The notes beneath the pieces are model-generated. The model was not told the origin of the DNA, ran no database searches, and worked only from the letters and a program-made list of their open reading frames with translations. A stretch of 64,000 nucleotides of DNA from assembly GCA_001574975.1 (NCBI GenBank), contig KQ965736.1, positions 189,725-253,724 of the forward strand. The letters are read 5' to 3'. This stretch comes from Gonapodya prolifera JEL478. Taxonomy: Eukaryota > Monoblepharomycota > Monoblepharidomycetes > Monoblepharidales > Gonapodyaceae. Of the stretch, positions 47,609 through 63,662 are shown in pieces. Each line of letters opens with the position of its first letter. The first letter of the stretch is position 1. Position numbers and translations under genes: made by a program.

Positions 47609-50600
47609 CTACGCGAACGGATCAAACTGATTCAAACCCGACCGCGCCGACTCTCCTGTAGCTGGCCGAGCGTGCATCGGCTGCAGGGGCTGCATAAACC
47701 CGGACCCGGACCCGGGCGGAGCGCCGCCCGGCTGCGTTCCCTGCGGCGACCACCCGAACCCGGCTCCCATCCCGCCGCCCGGCGCGGCCGCCCCAAGTCC
47801 GAGGAGTGTCTGTCCCGCAGAACTGATGGGCGGTCTTTGCGCCGAGTTCAGTGGCGAAATGCCGTAGTTTGGGGTGGAGGAATAGAAAGGAGTAGGAGCG
47901 GAACTTCCAAAGGCAGGTGGTCGGCCGGGCCCAGAGAGAATCGAGCCCATTGCCGACGAGCCTGCGGTGTCGCCGTAAGGAGTGTAATTGGGTGTCGAAA
48001 TGTAGGATGGCGGGGATACCGCTGGACGGGATTGCAGTCCCATCCCGGAAGACATGTCAAACTTCATTCCGCCAAAGGTGGAAACGCTGCTTGTCGAGGT
48101 TTGTGGGGGAGGAGAGAAGTTTGCTGTGAATGTTGGGACACTAGATAAGGAGCCACTGTTCGTCCCACTGGGATGAATTGAAGGAGGTGGGGTGAATGAA
48201 GTAGATATCAAACTTCCCATGCTTGGAGAAGTGTTGCCGTTCATCATCGGTGAGCTCAACAGTTCCAACTTGGGCGGTTGTGGCAAAGCCGATGCGGTGC
48301 TTGTACCAAATCCATTCGGCTGTGTTGATCCAACATTGAAAGCAGGCGGGAAAGCTGTTTGGGGGAGATCGGAGGGAATTACGCTCGCTATTCGAACAGC
48401 CACACCATTTCCGGGTAGCAGCTGGAGCAGGCTTTCGAAGTTTTTGATATCCTCGTTCGTCGGATTCAAATTTACGACCGGCATTTCCAATCCGGCTACC
48501 GCAACAAGGTCAATGATGTGAAAGACTGCGATCACCAATCAGCGGCCAAAGCTTACCAGCTTGTACGTTCGCACCGTAGCCAGTCATTTCGGGACCTCTC
48601 ATTTCTTCCAACTGCTTCAAATGGGTATCTTCGACCTTGGACGTGAGTTCCTAGAAATCAACACGGAAATCTATTTTTTCGCTTATTTGGAGGACCAGAA
48701 GGGGGGGGGGGGGTGCACCAACCTTGATGAGGCTCATGAATCCTTTGAACTGAGCGATTTCCAGTACGGGATCAATTGCGAGCTTCCTGTTGAGCAGATT
48801 CAATAGCGTTAAGAAGTACTATCGGCCGGATGAGAGGAACCACCAACCAGAGCTCGGGAATGACTTCTGTCGCAATAATTTCCTTATCCACAATCTTCCC
48901 ACACTCAATGTACAGAGGGAGACTAGCCATGATGATGCCAGGTTCTCGCACTCGGTTATCCCGGAGGAGTGGAAGGAGCTTTGTAGAGACCGCAAACTTA
49001 TCCAGTTGCGCCACAAATGTGGAAATAGTAACCAAACATTGCGTTTTTATGGCAACGTTTGTTGTTGTGGTGAACAGGTGCGATATTCGGGGGAACAGCT
49101 GAAAAAAAGAAGCACAATAAATTTATGCACCACGATGTTGAATCGTTTCACGTACCGAATTCTTCACGGTGTTGTAGTCTAATGCATCCAAAATATCCGG
49201 GATAACCTTCAGCGCTTGATTTTGGACCATAAGCACAGGATGCTCCAAAGCCGAGTACAGAATTGTAACAATGTCGGGTGGGGAAAGCAACTGGATGAAA
49301 GAAAACTTCCATCAGTTGGATTGTTTCACCACACTTGGAACAGCAAGGAGACCTTTTTCAACAGGTCCAATCGTGACAGCAACACAACTGGTATCTGAAC
49401 AGGCTCTCTGGTGGAAAGAACGGGACGGAGGAGGGGCATAACCTGGGAAGGTGGTATGAGTATGAATGTCACCAAATCAAAACGACAACAACTCACTTTC
49501 GCTTGGAAATCAGGGTGAGACATATGTTCGCATATTTGGAAAACGTTCGGGAGGACATAAGGAACCTATTCAACGGTTACTTTGACCATCTTGGGGCGGA
49601 CCCTCATTCGCGACTAACCATTGCAGGGTCTTTCAACTCGTTTAATAGATGATTAAGAATCTGAAATAATATCTGTGATAGCCCGAGCAAGGACTGGCAG
49701 CACAAGTCGTTACCTTGGTCATCTGCATCTTCTTTGAAAAAGACGGCATGACTTTTACGAGACCCTTCAAGAATTGAGCTTTATGCAACTGCGCCGAAGA
49801 CACACGAATTCAGAAAACTTGGGAATCGACAAACTATAGCAGTCTAACAGGACAAACCTGCGATTTGCTTATGAAATCTTCAAGAAACTGAAGAGTCGAT
49901 ATCAAAAGATTTTGGAAGTAGCCCGAATCCATGAACTCTGAGGGTGATATTCGGCGAGGAGATCGTGTTAGCATTCGAGCGACGCATTCTAGGGTTGGGG
50001 ACAGGAGGTTATAGTTGAAATCGGTGAAAGAAATTGTGCAACAATGCAACTAACGCTGAAGTGGTCCCGGGAGTTTCGACAAATCCGTCCGATCAATACC
50101 CTGGACTTGTTGTTTCCACGACCGAACAGACCCTTGTGATTGCACAGGAGATCGTCCTTCGTGATACAAGGCGTAGATCAAGCATCCAAACGAAAACATG
50201 TCTGTAAAGACGGTAAATATGTCAAATTAGAGTGTAGCATTCCGATTTGCCTACGCACGTACCACTCGAGTAACCACATTGCTCATCAAGCAGTACTTCA
50301 GGAGCAACAAAATCCAAGTTTGGCTTGTCTATTACTTCATTGCTATCCAAACGGCTCTCTGCGTGCCATTCCGAAGGCTTCCCGGAACTTACGTCCGACG
50401 AAAGCTGACTGGAGTAATTGAAGCCTAGCCCAGTTGTACGTGGTCAGGACCCTTGTGAGGATGTACAAGTGACAAATTATTCTCACCAGCAATCTTCCAT
50501 TCCCCTTTCGCGGTTAAGAATATTGCATGAGGAGTCAAGTTACCATGCACGATTTTGGCCTTCTGCAAAAACTCGAGCCCTTTCGCGATGGTCAGCAGCC

Positions 50601-51336
50601 CTTTCTGTATTTCAAGGTCATCAAGCTCGTATGAGGCCGCCTCGGTGGAAAGCTAGGAAGAAAGACAATCGAGCTTGCGAGCATTGGGATAGTGAATGGC
50701 ACCGCTCACAAATTTCCTCCGAAGGATGTTGCCGACGGTTGTCTGAACACTATATCAGGGTGGGCATTGTCTTACCATCCGACCACTTGGCAACATTCCC
50801 TCCAAACACTGTCTCACCTCTCGGTTCCGAAGGCCATCCCCATCCGGTACTCCCCCAAACCTTCCACAACATCCAACATCGCTGGATGTTTGAGTTTGGC
50901 GAGCTGACAAAATATGAGTACAAAATCAGGGTCTACTTCAGATAAGAAGTTGAAGCGTCACATGAAAGCAAACCCGATGCGCTCGGGGAACAGTTTGAAG
51001 AGATGGCGGCAAGCCTCCGCGCCCGTATCCGACAACATCTCCTGCTCTTCGAGGCAAGCTCACCTGATGTGCGTCCCGTCGCATTGCCTCCAAAACTCCT
51101 TCGGGCACCTTTTTGTCCCCAGCAGCAGCACTTGATGCCCTTCCGACCCCTATCGATTGCAGAGCGCCACCAAAAGTCTTCTCCACCGCCTCCGAGAGTG
51201 GACGCTCGAAAATGAAGACGGAAACGGGAAGAAAAACGGATGGAGATGGAGCCGAAGGGGATGTGGATTGTCTGGAACGAGGGACAATTTTATACGTCAT
51301 GTTTGACGTGCCGATGCAAGACAGACTGTCAAAGAA
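47609..51336 (-). CDS. SCYL2: SCYL2-like pseudokinase (Scy1 family)
   Basis: Scy1-like protein, a kinase-fold trafficking factor linked to clathrin/AP vesicles. Visible in order on the minus strand: N-lobe (SVFIFERPLSEAVEKTFGGA), EGVLEAMRRDAHQ, a region near 50500-50620 with KGLEFLQKAKIVHGNLTPHA, then KPNLDFVAPEVLLDEQCGYS and DMFSFGCLIYALYHEG. The HGNLTP motif stands where active kinases have HRDLKP, so catalysis is unlikely. Helical repeats follow in many short exons (VMPLLRPVLSTREPVQIPVV, LLSRLDLLKK). The last exon is a Pro/Gly/Ser-rich tail (GMKFDMSSGMGLQSRPAVSP, GNGVAVRIASVIPSDLP) ending NQFDPFA at 47609, as expected for SCYL2. The first coding exon is unresolved; a short MDRSTGQAK exon near 51530 is one candidate. 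Confidence 0.9.
48701..48713 (+). repeat. G13 homopolymer in an SCYL2 intron
   Basis: Thirteen consecutive G on the plus strand (C on the coding strand), just upstream of an exon acceptor. Such runs are prone to length error in assembly. The companion run in the window is C13 at 3206-3218. Confidence 0.85.
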
Positions 51337-52055
51337 AAGCTCCAAATTTCCATGCATACGCTCCTTAGACTATAGCCATGCAAGATTTCACAGTGAAGGC
51401 CGTCAGGCACCCCTGTTTTTAGCACTCGATCACGTTCAATCGCGCAACACCACATCTTTCCTTCACTGTCCCCAACACGCGTTCGAGAGCTCTCACACAG
51501 TCACTCACTTTCGCTTGGCCGGTCGAACGATCCATGTATTACCAGCTGATGCAGTTCAGAAACAGCCATGTGTAATCGGCAGAAAGGGGTGAACGAAACC
51601 ACGATAACCTACGCCCAGCTCTCGTTTCCTTCGCAGGATCCGAGTCCACGTCATCTGTGTCCAGATTTTGTATGTGTATATCCCAAGAAAAGGTTGGAAC
51701 GAGGCGATTACGTTCGATGTTGGATGTTCGATTGGCACAGAAACGTACAGCTCGAGAGATTCGGGAAAAGCACAGATCGCAGCATCCCTCTCGAATTCTC
51801 TTCCTTCGTTCCTTCGTCCGGGTTCCGGTCACGGCCAATCGAATAAACGAGCTGGAGCTAGGAGCAAGAAACCTGTTGAATGAACGTTTCTCAGCGCTTC
51901 AGTTCTCCACCTCTATTCTCCATTGTAAGTTTTCGATTTGCATGTGCTATATCGTCACGACTGAAGCGATATATTGATTTTCAAAAATACAGAGAGCCAC
52001 ACTTAAATTTATCAACAAAAAGGGTTATGCTGTTTCTTCCCTCTTTTCATGAATA
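51337..52055. other. Region between SCYL2 5' end and MFS stop
   Basis: Open frames on both strands (for example 51539-51838 minus and 51657-51977 plus) overlap each other and show no conserved motif. This probably includes the SCYL2 promoter and a short first exon. Nothing else was recognised. Confidence 0.4.
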
Positions 52056-54177
52056 TTATCGTGAGAGTTGTGGTATGAGTCCTGGGGGTGTTCGTGTGAG
52101 TACATAAAACACACGAGTGAGGTGTTGACCCATCCTCACATCTTCCTTGATGGCCTTGTTTGCACCATAGCGATACTGCATAAACAAGATAAGGAACATG
52201 CCAAATGCATAGGTGACGGTGAGAATGGACCAAGCGCGTGTGTAGCGGGGGGAATCGTCAGCCTGAAACACGTTTGGACCAGAAATGCCGGAGAAGTGGC
52301 CGAAGCCCGAAATGAATCCAAGCGCTCCTGCGGTTTGTGTGGAGCCGCTACCAAGGTAGATTTGGCCGATCCAAGCAACGATCGGCGACCTATGCTCCAA
52401 AGTTGAAAAATAAAGACAACGAATTGAGATGTAGTTGAGAGGGCAACGTACAGCTGGGAAGCAATGCCAACATTGTTGAAGAAGAGGAATGCGTACTTGA
52501 CCTGGTCGTTAGTGGAGATTGCGTTCACTATCCAAACAACATTTATAACTTTTTCGAAATTGCACGTTGCGGTGTTTACGAATGCATACGCACCTAAGAA
52601 TCCAGTCATCGCGATTGCCTGACAAACCACAATCACTGCCCAGTTCTTCTTTGTGTGGTCTGCAATGTATCCAAAGATGGGGACCGCGACAAGTTGCACC
52701 ATGTAAATGGGAACAGTCATCAATTGGGCTTGGCTGGATTTGTAGCCGAGATTTTTCACGACTGTTGGCAGATATGCGCTATGTAGATGTTTGTGTTTGC
52801 ATCTGTTATGATAATCAGATTTTGACGTGACTCACGAGCTAGAAAATATAATGATAACGTCAGACACCGCACAATTAGTATTTCCCTCCAAGTTGTACTC
52901 ACTTGGCGTAGTTGTTGTTCACCCAAATAAGGTAAACTAACGACAGGATCCACACCTTCCAATCCTTGAACATCTGCAAGTACTCCGAGAGCACGAACGC
53001 CTTGTGCTCCTCCTTGACGTCCTCCTTTGGCAAGCGATTTATCGCAATAAACTTCTCTCGCTCGTCGAGGAACCACGCCTTAGAAGGGTAGTCAGGCATG
53101 TCTTCAGTGAAAAGAATCGGAGAGGAACACGATCACGAAGTGGCAAAAAAGCTTCAGATAGGAACATGGCAAATGTCGCACAATTTTCAGACTTACAGAA
53201 GAATGTCGCGAACGCCATAAGAATTGATGGAATGCCTTCCAAAATGAAAATCCACCTGGAAAAATGGTAGACACGAGTTCACCCAACGACTCCAACAGAA
53301 AAGTGCGAGGTCTCTCTTGCCTCCACCCAGAAAGTCCTCCGACTTTGTCCAGTCCGCTAATAGCTGTGGCGAAGAGACCCGAGCTTCAAGGAAACAATCA
53401 GAATGACGGAGCGCGCGAGAAAAGGTAGTGCGATTGACGTACAATGCACTGGCCAGGGATGACATGGTGAAGAGCCATGACAACCGTCTGGATCTCTCGT
53501 ACGGCCGATAGAACAAAATGAAGAAAAAAGCCATACCGGGAAAAAAGCCGGCTTCCGCAAAACCGAAGAGCAAACGGACAACAAGCAGTCCAGCATAGTT
53601 TTGTACAGCTCCCATGCAGGTCGCCATGATGCCCCAGGTGAACATGATTCTTGTGAACCACAATCTGGCTCCCCACGCCTTCATGAAAAAGTTACTGGGA
53701 ATCTCGCCGAGTGCACTAGGTACAGATATGGAAGGTCGGTGATTCGTTCATGTGAGTGTCACTATTACCACTCACTACCCAATAAAGAAAATTCCTAGTG
53801 CAAAGTTATAGTCGAGTTGAGACATGTGAAGGCTTCAATGAAAAGACTGTGAGAGTATGGAGGAGAGAGATTCTTCGGCATGAATACTCACTCGTGCAGC
53901 ATTCCGCTGTCCTGAACATCAGTATTCGCGACCTTGGCGTTAGAGAGGTTCCCGCGGTCGAGATAGTTGCACAGGTACAATAAGCACACGAATGGAATGA
54001 TGCACTTGTCCAGTTTCCAAAGGACTGCTTTTTCTTCTTCCACTGTCCATGTGCCAGACCCTGGGAGAAGTTCGGCTCCATCGTTTCTTGAAGGAAGAGT
54101 GGGCGAGCTTGACGACTGATGGGATCCGCATAAAGAACTCACTTCTCTTCCGTCGGGAGCTTCGCGTCGGTGGACAT
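52056..54177 (-). CDS. MFS transporter, anion:cation symporter family (Dal5/allantoate-permease type)
   Basis: Plasma-membrane permease for a small organic anion or vitamin-like nitrogen compound; substrate not predictable. Starts MSTDAKLPTEEK at 54177 with a short first exon, then TWTVEEEKAVLWKLDKCIIP, FVCLLYLCNYLDRGNLSNAK (TM1 and the NYLDRGN signature of this family) and ANTDVQDSGM. TM3-5: WFTRIMFTWGIMATCMGAVQ, LLVVRLLFGFAEAGFFPGMA and FFFILFYRPYERSRRLSWLF. Central loop: SKAWFLDEREKFIAINRLPK, then FKDWKVWILSLVYLIWVNNN. The C-terminal half includes YKSSQAQLMTVPIYMVQLVA, VPIFGYIADHTKKNWAVIVV and, near the end, AWSILTVTYAFGMFLILFMQ. Exons are small with 50-90 base introns. The usual 12 TM helices are accounted for. 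Confidence 0.93.
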
Positions 54178-55099
54178 GAGAACGATTGGATGTAGAATAA
54201 TAAAGAGGGAAATGAGGGGGATTTAAAATGAAATCGATCCTTAGACCTCCTGAGGGTCTCGGCGACTTTTTCATCCGACCATCTCCCAACTCAGGATGTA
54301 CCATAGGGCTGGGGAGCATGATGCGCACATGAGGGAGCCGATGCAAAGCTTATTGACCATCCACTTTTAGAAATGGTAATGGAATTGCAAGAGGTAGGCT
54401 CCTCCAAAACGAGCTGCCGGTCCTTCTTGGGAATCCTATGACCTCGCGCACGCTAGAGTGAAGTTGATTTCAAAGTTCGCGATTCGTGAGGAGAGAGCGT
54501 TAAAAACGACATTCGTGGGGAGAGCATCGAACCGTGGTCAAAACTACTCTGGCGTTCTCCTCCCCCTTTTTCTCTTCTCTCTTCCCTTTCTTCCCTTTCC
54601 CTTTCCTTTTCTTCTTCTTTTTTTCTGTGGTGTTTCCCCAAAGCTATGAGTATCTGTATTGTACTAGTTGATCAGAGTGTGGGAATCCAAACACTTCTGA
54701 TCGGCACCATTTGGTTCACGTGAAGAATGCATTTTTCAACTGAATACGGAATCGCACTGAAGTCAAATATCACAGAGTTCTGTCACCAATAGTGAGAGCT
54801 TGTGACGCTCACACTTCCCCCAATCACCACTCCGTACCACCACTCTCACTCTTTCGATCGCTCCTTCCATTACACTTTCCCTCTTCTCTCTGCCCCCGCC
54901 TCTCCCACCTCTGATTGTTTGCCGCAAGAAATGGAAAATTTTGCATGTAATGGTGGAGAGAATACACGAAGCACAGTTGCTCTACTGACTCCAAGACGTC
55001 CACACTGAGTATGAAGCAGCTACACTCGTTGTCGAAACAAGGAGTCAGGATGTGCATTCACAATCCTCCCATCCCCCTTCCTCTTGTCCATTCTCACCG
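54178..55099. other. Intergenic stretch with a polypyrimidine tract
   Basis: Upstream of the MFS gene. From about 54555 to 54635 the plus strand is almost wholly C and T (repeats of CTTTCC and CTTCTT). The remainder, including 54800-55090, shows short open frames only. This is a possible promoter tract for either flank. Confidence 0.5.
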
Positions 55100-55459
55100 T
55101 CAGTGATGCTTTACGGCCTCCTTTATCCCAGCCACCCCTTCTCCAAAGATTTCCTTGTTGTCACCAACCTTCAATGGTTCTCGACTTTCATGTTTGTCGG
55201 GCCCATGGCCGGTATCAGTCACTGGCGCTCCCTTCGGGAGATCTTTGAGGTGAACGAGGTTGGAAATGAAGGAGGGGAGGTGGAGTTGAAAGTTTGAGTG
55301 AAGAGATAGTGTGTTGAGGGATTGGTGAACGGTGGGAGAACACTTGTTGACGAGTTTTCGAAGCATCCAAGTCGTTTCACCTTCGAGGGCAACGGGTTGA
55401 TTAACTGATTCTTTCTTTTCATCGTCTTTCACAGAACTGTCTTTCGATGGAGAAGACAT
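55100..55459 (-). CDS. Hypothetical small protein (about 119 residues)
   Basis: A single open frame from an ATG at 55459 (MSSPSKDSSVKDDEKKESVN) to a stop at 55100, with a charged N-terminus, a short amphipathic middle (TTWMLRKLVNKCSPTVHQSL) and a Gly/Lys-rich end (GDNKEIFGEGVAGIKEAVK). No family recognised. An upstream in-frame extension to 55534 exists. The charged hydrophilic composition looks real, but one ORF of this length could be chance. Confidence 0.4.
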   Translation of the reverse strand: MSSPSKDSSVKDDEKKESVNQPVALEGETTWMLRKLVNKCSPTVHQSLNTLSLHSNFQLHLPSFISNLVHLKDLPKGAPVTDTGHGPDKHESREPLKVGDNKEIFGEGVAGIKEAVKHH

Positions 55460-56215
55460 GTTGGAAGTGAGGTTTGGTCGAAGGCACAGAGACGCCAACC
55501 ACCACACCCAATTATACTTTCTTCTTCCACTCACTTTTTGCCAGAAACTCTATCCTTTTTGGTCAACTAGACTATCAACCTTGATTGGCGTCCGAAATAA
55601 CAACACAACATTTGTATCGCTTTGAAGTTTTATCTCAAATAAAATAAATTGATCCTAAGAAGGACGAATGTACCATTTCGAGCGTTGGCTGGTGGGGAGG
55701 GCTTCCAAACATGACTTGGACCGGGCATTCCGTGGTGTGACAGTTTGTTGTGTGTTCCAAACATCCATTGATTGAGTTGATTCGAAGATGGTGAGGCTGT
55801 TAGAGCAGTCCAAGCGGCTTCGCTGGACTCTATTGTCTGCTTCTCGTTTGTTCGGGACCTTACTTCGCGGAAATCCTTCAAATCATCTCGAAATCGTGAA
55901 GTGATAGGATTCCTTGTTCGGAAAGGATCAGCGGCAGGATGGGCAGGAAATTGCTTTCAGTAACAGCACAAGTACCACGCACGTGAATGGCATAGCCATC
56001 CGTCCGTTGGCGTGCTTGCCTCGGATCCGGTGAAGTGGATTGCTGAAGTTCCTCATGGATTGGAGGAATGCCAGGAGCCTGAACACTTGAAGCCTTGCTG
56101 CCCTCCCTGTAATACACGAGCTCGTCTGGATATTCGCTTCGATTCAAACGGCTCTGTTTCGGTTGGCCCTTGTGGTAGACAGCACTAACTTTGAACCGTC
56201 CAATCGACCCAACAG
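55460..56215. other. Gap before MCM2, probably holding its first exon
   Basis: The MCM2 frame is closed by a stop just upstream of 56216, so a short 5' exon with the start codon should lie here, but I cannot place it. A minus-strand open frame at 55878-56147 has no motif. Confidence 0.4.
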
Positions 56216-59799
<3,584 letters not shown>

Positions 59800-60155
59800 G
59801 TGGATATGCTGAGAATATTGGAGCTGCCATTTGGTGGGGGAGCGAAGGCAGTTCTAGAATGTCGCAATCTTGTTTTAGCATTTTTTTAGTTTAAAGATCG
59901 CAAGGCGAATTTCTTTTCCTTTGTTTCCTCTCCTTCAACCAACTTAGTTGTTGGCCGGTGTTGCACAACGTCATCATTTGGATTGACACCAAAGCAAAAG
60001 GAAATCAGCGATACCATATTTCCGTCTATCGCTATCGCACGCATCTATCGATATCTTTCTTGACTCATACGTTTTCACTTCGGATATTCGCTCCCGGCTG
60101 TCACATCGCTGTGTGTGACACAATAATCTTGGCGACAGCGCCTTTCAAGCTATCA
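59800..60155. other. Intergenic stretch, nothing recognised
   Basis: This is the spacer between the MCM2 stop and the RRM-protein start. An upstream ATG at 59958 is in frame with the downstream gene, but the leader it would encode is unlike the Ser/Thr-rich N-terminus. Confidence 0.5.
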
Positions 60156-63100
60156 ATGTCAACGGAAGACTTGAATCAAGGATCCATCAATGATGTATCT
60201 GCTGTTCCTCGATCTTCCTCGACTGCGTCGCCGAGATCCAACGCAGACGGAACCATGAACATCCCAACACCTTCCACACCATCATTTTCACTTCAACATA
60301 ATACAGCTTCGGATCCATCGGAAGTGATCCGTGGACAGTCTGTGAACGTGTCCCGTGAGGACTCTGTGGGCAACTCGGGATTGTCGACCACTGTAACACC
60401 TGAAGTGGAAGCAGTGACATCTCACCATGACCTCGCAAGTTCCGCGCAGCTCGTCCCGGGGAGCTCGATAGCAACCCTGCCATCTAGTCACTACAGCTCA
60501 ACGTTTTCTTACGGGTCTACAACAAGTTTCCAGAATGACATGAGAGCAAGGCCTTTCACGATTGCTTCCAACATGAACGGAAGTAACATTAGCTACGGAC
60601 CACTGCAGCATCAAAGTTGTGGCGACCATGTTGTACCCCTCGCGCAATTTGGACTGAACACCATCAATGGAGGTGTGCCATCATTCAACAACTCACCAGA
60701 TCGAACTGCAAGCAGCATACTATCCGCTGTAGGAATGGTCCCTGCTGGACCGCCATTTTTGATGACGTACACCACTGGTGCGTAGATATCATTAGTTTGC
60801 CGGTATTTGGCATCGAGGAGCTCAGCGAATCTCTGGAGGGAGAGGCGAGAGGGTGGAAAGCGCAAAATTCGGACACTTCGATGTGCTCACACCTTGTTCC
60901 GTCCACAATAAAAGGCGTTCCCGTCGGAGCCCAGCCTATTCCGTCCAGTCCCGTGCCTATACTTACTACTCCCATCTCTCCTCTATCATCGCATATGTCA
61001 ATTTCACCCCCCTTCCCTTCCTCACCACTCTCGCCAACCGCGCGTGTGGGGTGCTATCCATTATTTGGACAAACGCCATCGTTGCCTTTCACTCCAGGTT
61101 CTCCGTATGGTGTTCCTCAGCTGACGAACTCTTCATATGGATTCAGTTCACCTTTCAGTTCACCCTCCCAAGAGATCTCTCATCGTGGGCAGATTCATCA
61201 TCAGCCATACGACGTGGCTTACGCAATACCAACAGCCAATAGCTTGCAAGGACCAGTGGGGTACCACAACCAGCCACTTTTCTCACGTCAAGGATCTCAG
61301 CCGCTAAGCGGATATCAAGGACAGTTGTCACCGCTGCCTCAAATGAGTAATGTGGACGTCACAGATTCGGGAGTTGTCGCCCCCCACTCCACCGTACCGA
61401 TTTACCGCAAAGGTCCCCGCCAAGATCAGCTTCTGCATCATCAGCCTCTGCCTTTCCATCACCCCAAAGAACATTCACCGGGGTACCCGGGATCCCATCA
61501 ACCCATTGTTGGCGCTTCGGGCCACACAAGTGCCCCGCCATCTTTCAGGTTCGGAAGTACAGCTCATGGTACAGCACATCAAAACGCCTTGGGGGCAAGA
61601 TTTGGTTCGAGCAAAGCAAGTGTCAGCCCTCCTTTCGTTGCGTCACTAGCTCTCAGTGGCTCAGGTGGCACATACGGTGGCATGGTTGGCGCCCCAAACT
61701 TCCACAGAGCTCAGGCTACCAGCACAAGTGAACGATTGCGCACATCCACCGTTTCTTCGACATCTTCGGCATTGAGTGACCTTGGCTCTCCCATAGGAGC
61801 TTCGGGTGTGGCATTGAGCGCGGAGCAACCCTTTCCAGGACTTGAAGGCGTTAATGTGTACATCAGGGGATTAGAACCCGAGACGACTGATGAGGCACTG
61901 TTTGAGCTTGGACGGCCGTGAGTCTTGGCATCAAAGTTGCGCATTTCCCAAAGGGATAATTGAATGCTCATCAAAATTTCGGATGGCATTAGCTTCGGTA
62001 ACATCGTTTCGCACAAATCGATCCTTGACCTCCGGACCAGCGAGTGCAAGGGATATGGTTTTATTATGTACGAAACCGAAGCACAGGCGCGGTGAGTGTG
62101 ATGTATTAATAACCATCGTTTATGGAGTAATATCCCACCATGTTACTCCACCCAGACTTGCCATGTTCGAGCTTTCCCGAATGGGACTTCATTGCTCATT
62201 TGCAAAAGTCGGAGTTGAGGTAGGTGTGGGATATTCGGTCCACATTGCTTGAACTACATTTACGACGGATTGGTGGCATCGCCAGGAGTCGTTTGCCACG
62301 AGACTTCGCAATCTCCAGGACCTCGAGTCATCCAACGTGTATATGTCAAATCTTCCATTTGATGTCGACGAGGAGGTAAAGCGTTGCGGCGTCGGAGGGC
62401 TTGGTTAAACCAAGTGTTCTCAAACTATTTTTGCGTAGAGGTTGGGTGTCATGTTTTCGCAAGGGGGCCGTCGGGTCATCTCTCAAAAGATTCTTCGCGA
62501 CTTCAACGGCATGAGTCGAGGGGTTGGGTTCGTCCGGTGAGAAGTAACGTTTTCGTTTCAAACACCCAAGGTTACCAAGTCCTCTGTGTCTTGAAGCTTC
62601 GACACCCGAGAAACAGCACAATCTGTCATAGAGTCATTTCATGGTGTCATCTTGCCAGGCGGGACCGCACCCCTTCAAGTGCGGTTCGCAGACTCGCTAG
62701 CTCAAAAGCAGCTCAAAGGCGAAGTGGCTGGGCGCAGAAGAGACGTGAGGTTGCGAGAGGGCGAACATGTGAGAATTATATTTGAAGGGCGGATAAACAA
62801 AAGCCAAGAAGGATCCCACACTAACCGTGGATTCTTTTACCGTGTGAAGACCGGACGGCTGATCCCGGACTATTATCATCGCGATCATCATGGATCTCCA
62901 CAATTTCAAAACTTCCCGCCAAGACCTCCTCAAACATCTCGTGCCTGGGGATCCAACCACCACACCCTTTCGAGCACCATGTCACACACCGCGATAGCCA
63001 CATCCGTGGCGACCATAGGGTACACATTCACGGTGCGAGAGCCGCCCAACTCTGCATCCTCTGTCATGGCAAACGTGGCAATGCTAGGGCCAACAGTCGG

Positions 63101-63554
63101 AAGGCCGCCGTCATTGCCGGTTGGGAGGAGGACGGCAAGAACGGCGCCAGTTGGACTCGGGTACGGCTCACCTGGCAGGAGGGCCAGAAGCCTCGAAAGC
63201 ACGGGCGGTGGGTGGGAGAACAAGGGATGGTACGATGCATTGGAAAATTTCGCATCAGACCTCGGGGGTGGGCAGTTCGCCATGCGCAGTGCTGGTGGTC
63301 GGAATGGGAGCTGGCGTGCGGAGAGGTCGCGTGCTGAGTCGCTCGGTGGAGACGAGGCGAGACCCGTGTCAGCATCTTCAAGCGAACGCGTTTCCGGGTC
63401 GCGCGTGCGTGTTCTGGAGGGTGTGGAAATATGGGAGGGGGAAGACGAGGTGAAAGGGCCGGAAAAGATGATGTACAGGCTGGGAGATAGAGGAAATGGA
63501 ATGCGGGGAGAGTCGTTTTGCGACGTAGAGGTCAGCAGTGTGAGGTTTCCGTGA
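60156..63554 (+). CDS. RNA-binding protein with two RRMs, RBMS-like
   Basis: Single-stranded nucleic-acid binding protein. A long disordered N-terminus (Ser/Pro/Gln-rich; starts MSTEDLNQGSINDVSAVPRS, later QPYDVAYAIPTANSLQGPVG) precedes RRM1: VNVYIRGLEPETTDEALFEL, FGNIVSHKSILDL, ECKGYGFIMYETEAQAR and LAMFELSRMGLHCSFAK. A short linker leads to RRM2: SSNVYMSNLPFDVDEE, GGRRVISQKILRDFNGMSRG, VGFVR and GGTAPLQVRFADSLAQKQLK. The linker, the RNP motifs and the FADS end match the RBMS/MSSP family. The RRMs are split by short introns. The C-terminal 270 residues are in the same frame as the end of RRM2 and run to 63554; they are low in conservation and rich in Gly, Arg and Ser. A separate downstream gene is the alternative for that part. 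Confidence 0.85.
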
Positions 63555-63662
63555 AGAGAGGAGCTTTGGGTTTTGGGATATTCCTTGTCAGATAGAAAGA
63601 AGAGTTCGTTTTTCCAAGCAGAATTGTGAGTTTTCATTGATTTGATTAAGAGAAGATTTTGT

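Noticed and set aside
62930-63637. 235-codon minus-strand frame
   Set aside because: Shadow of the C-terminal part of the RRM protein, whose frame is continuous with RRM2.
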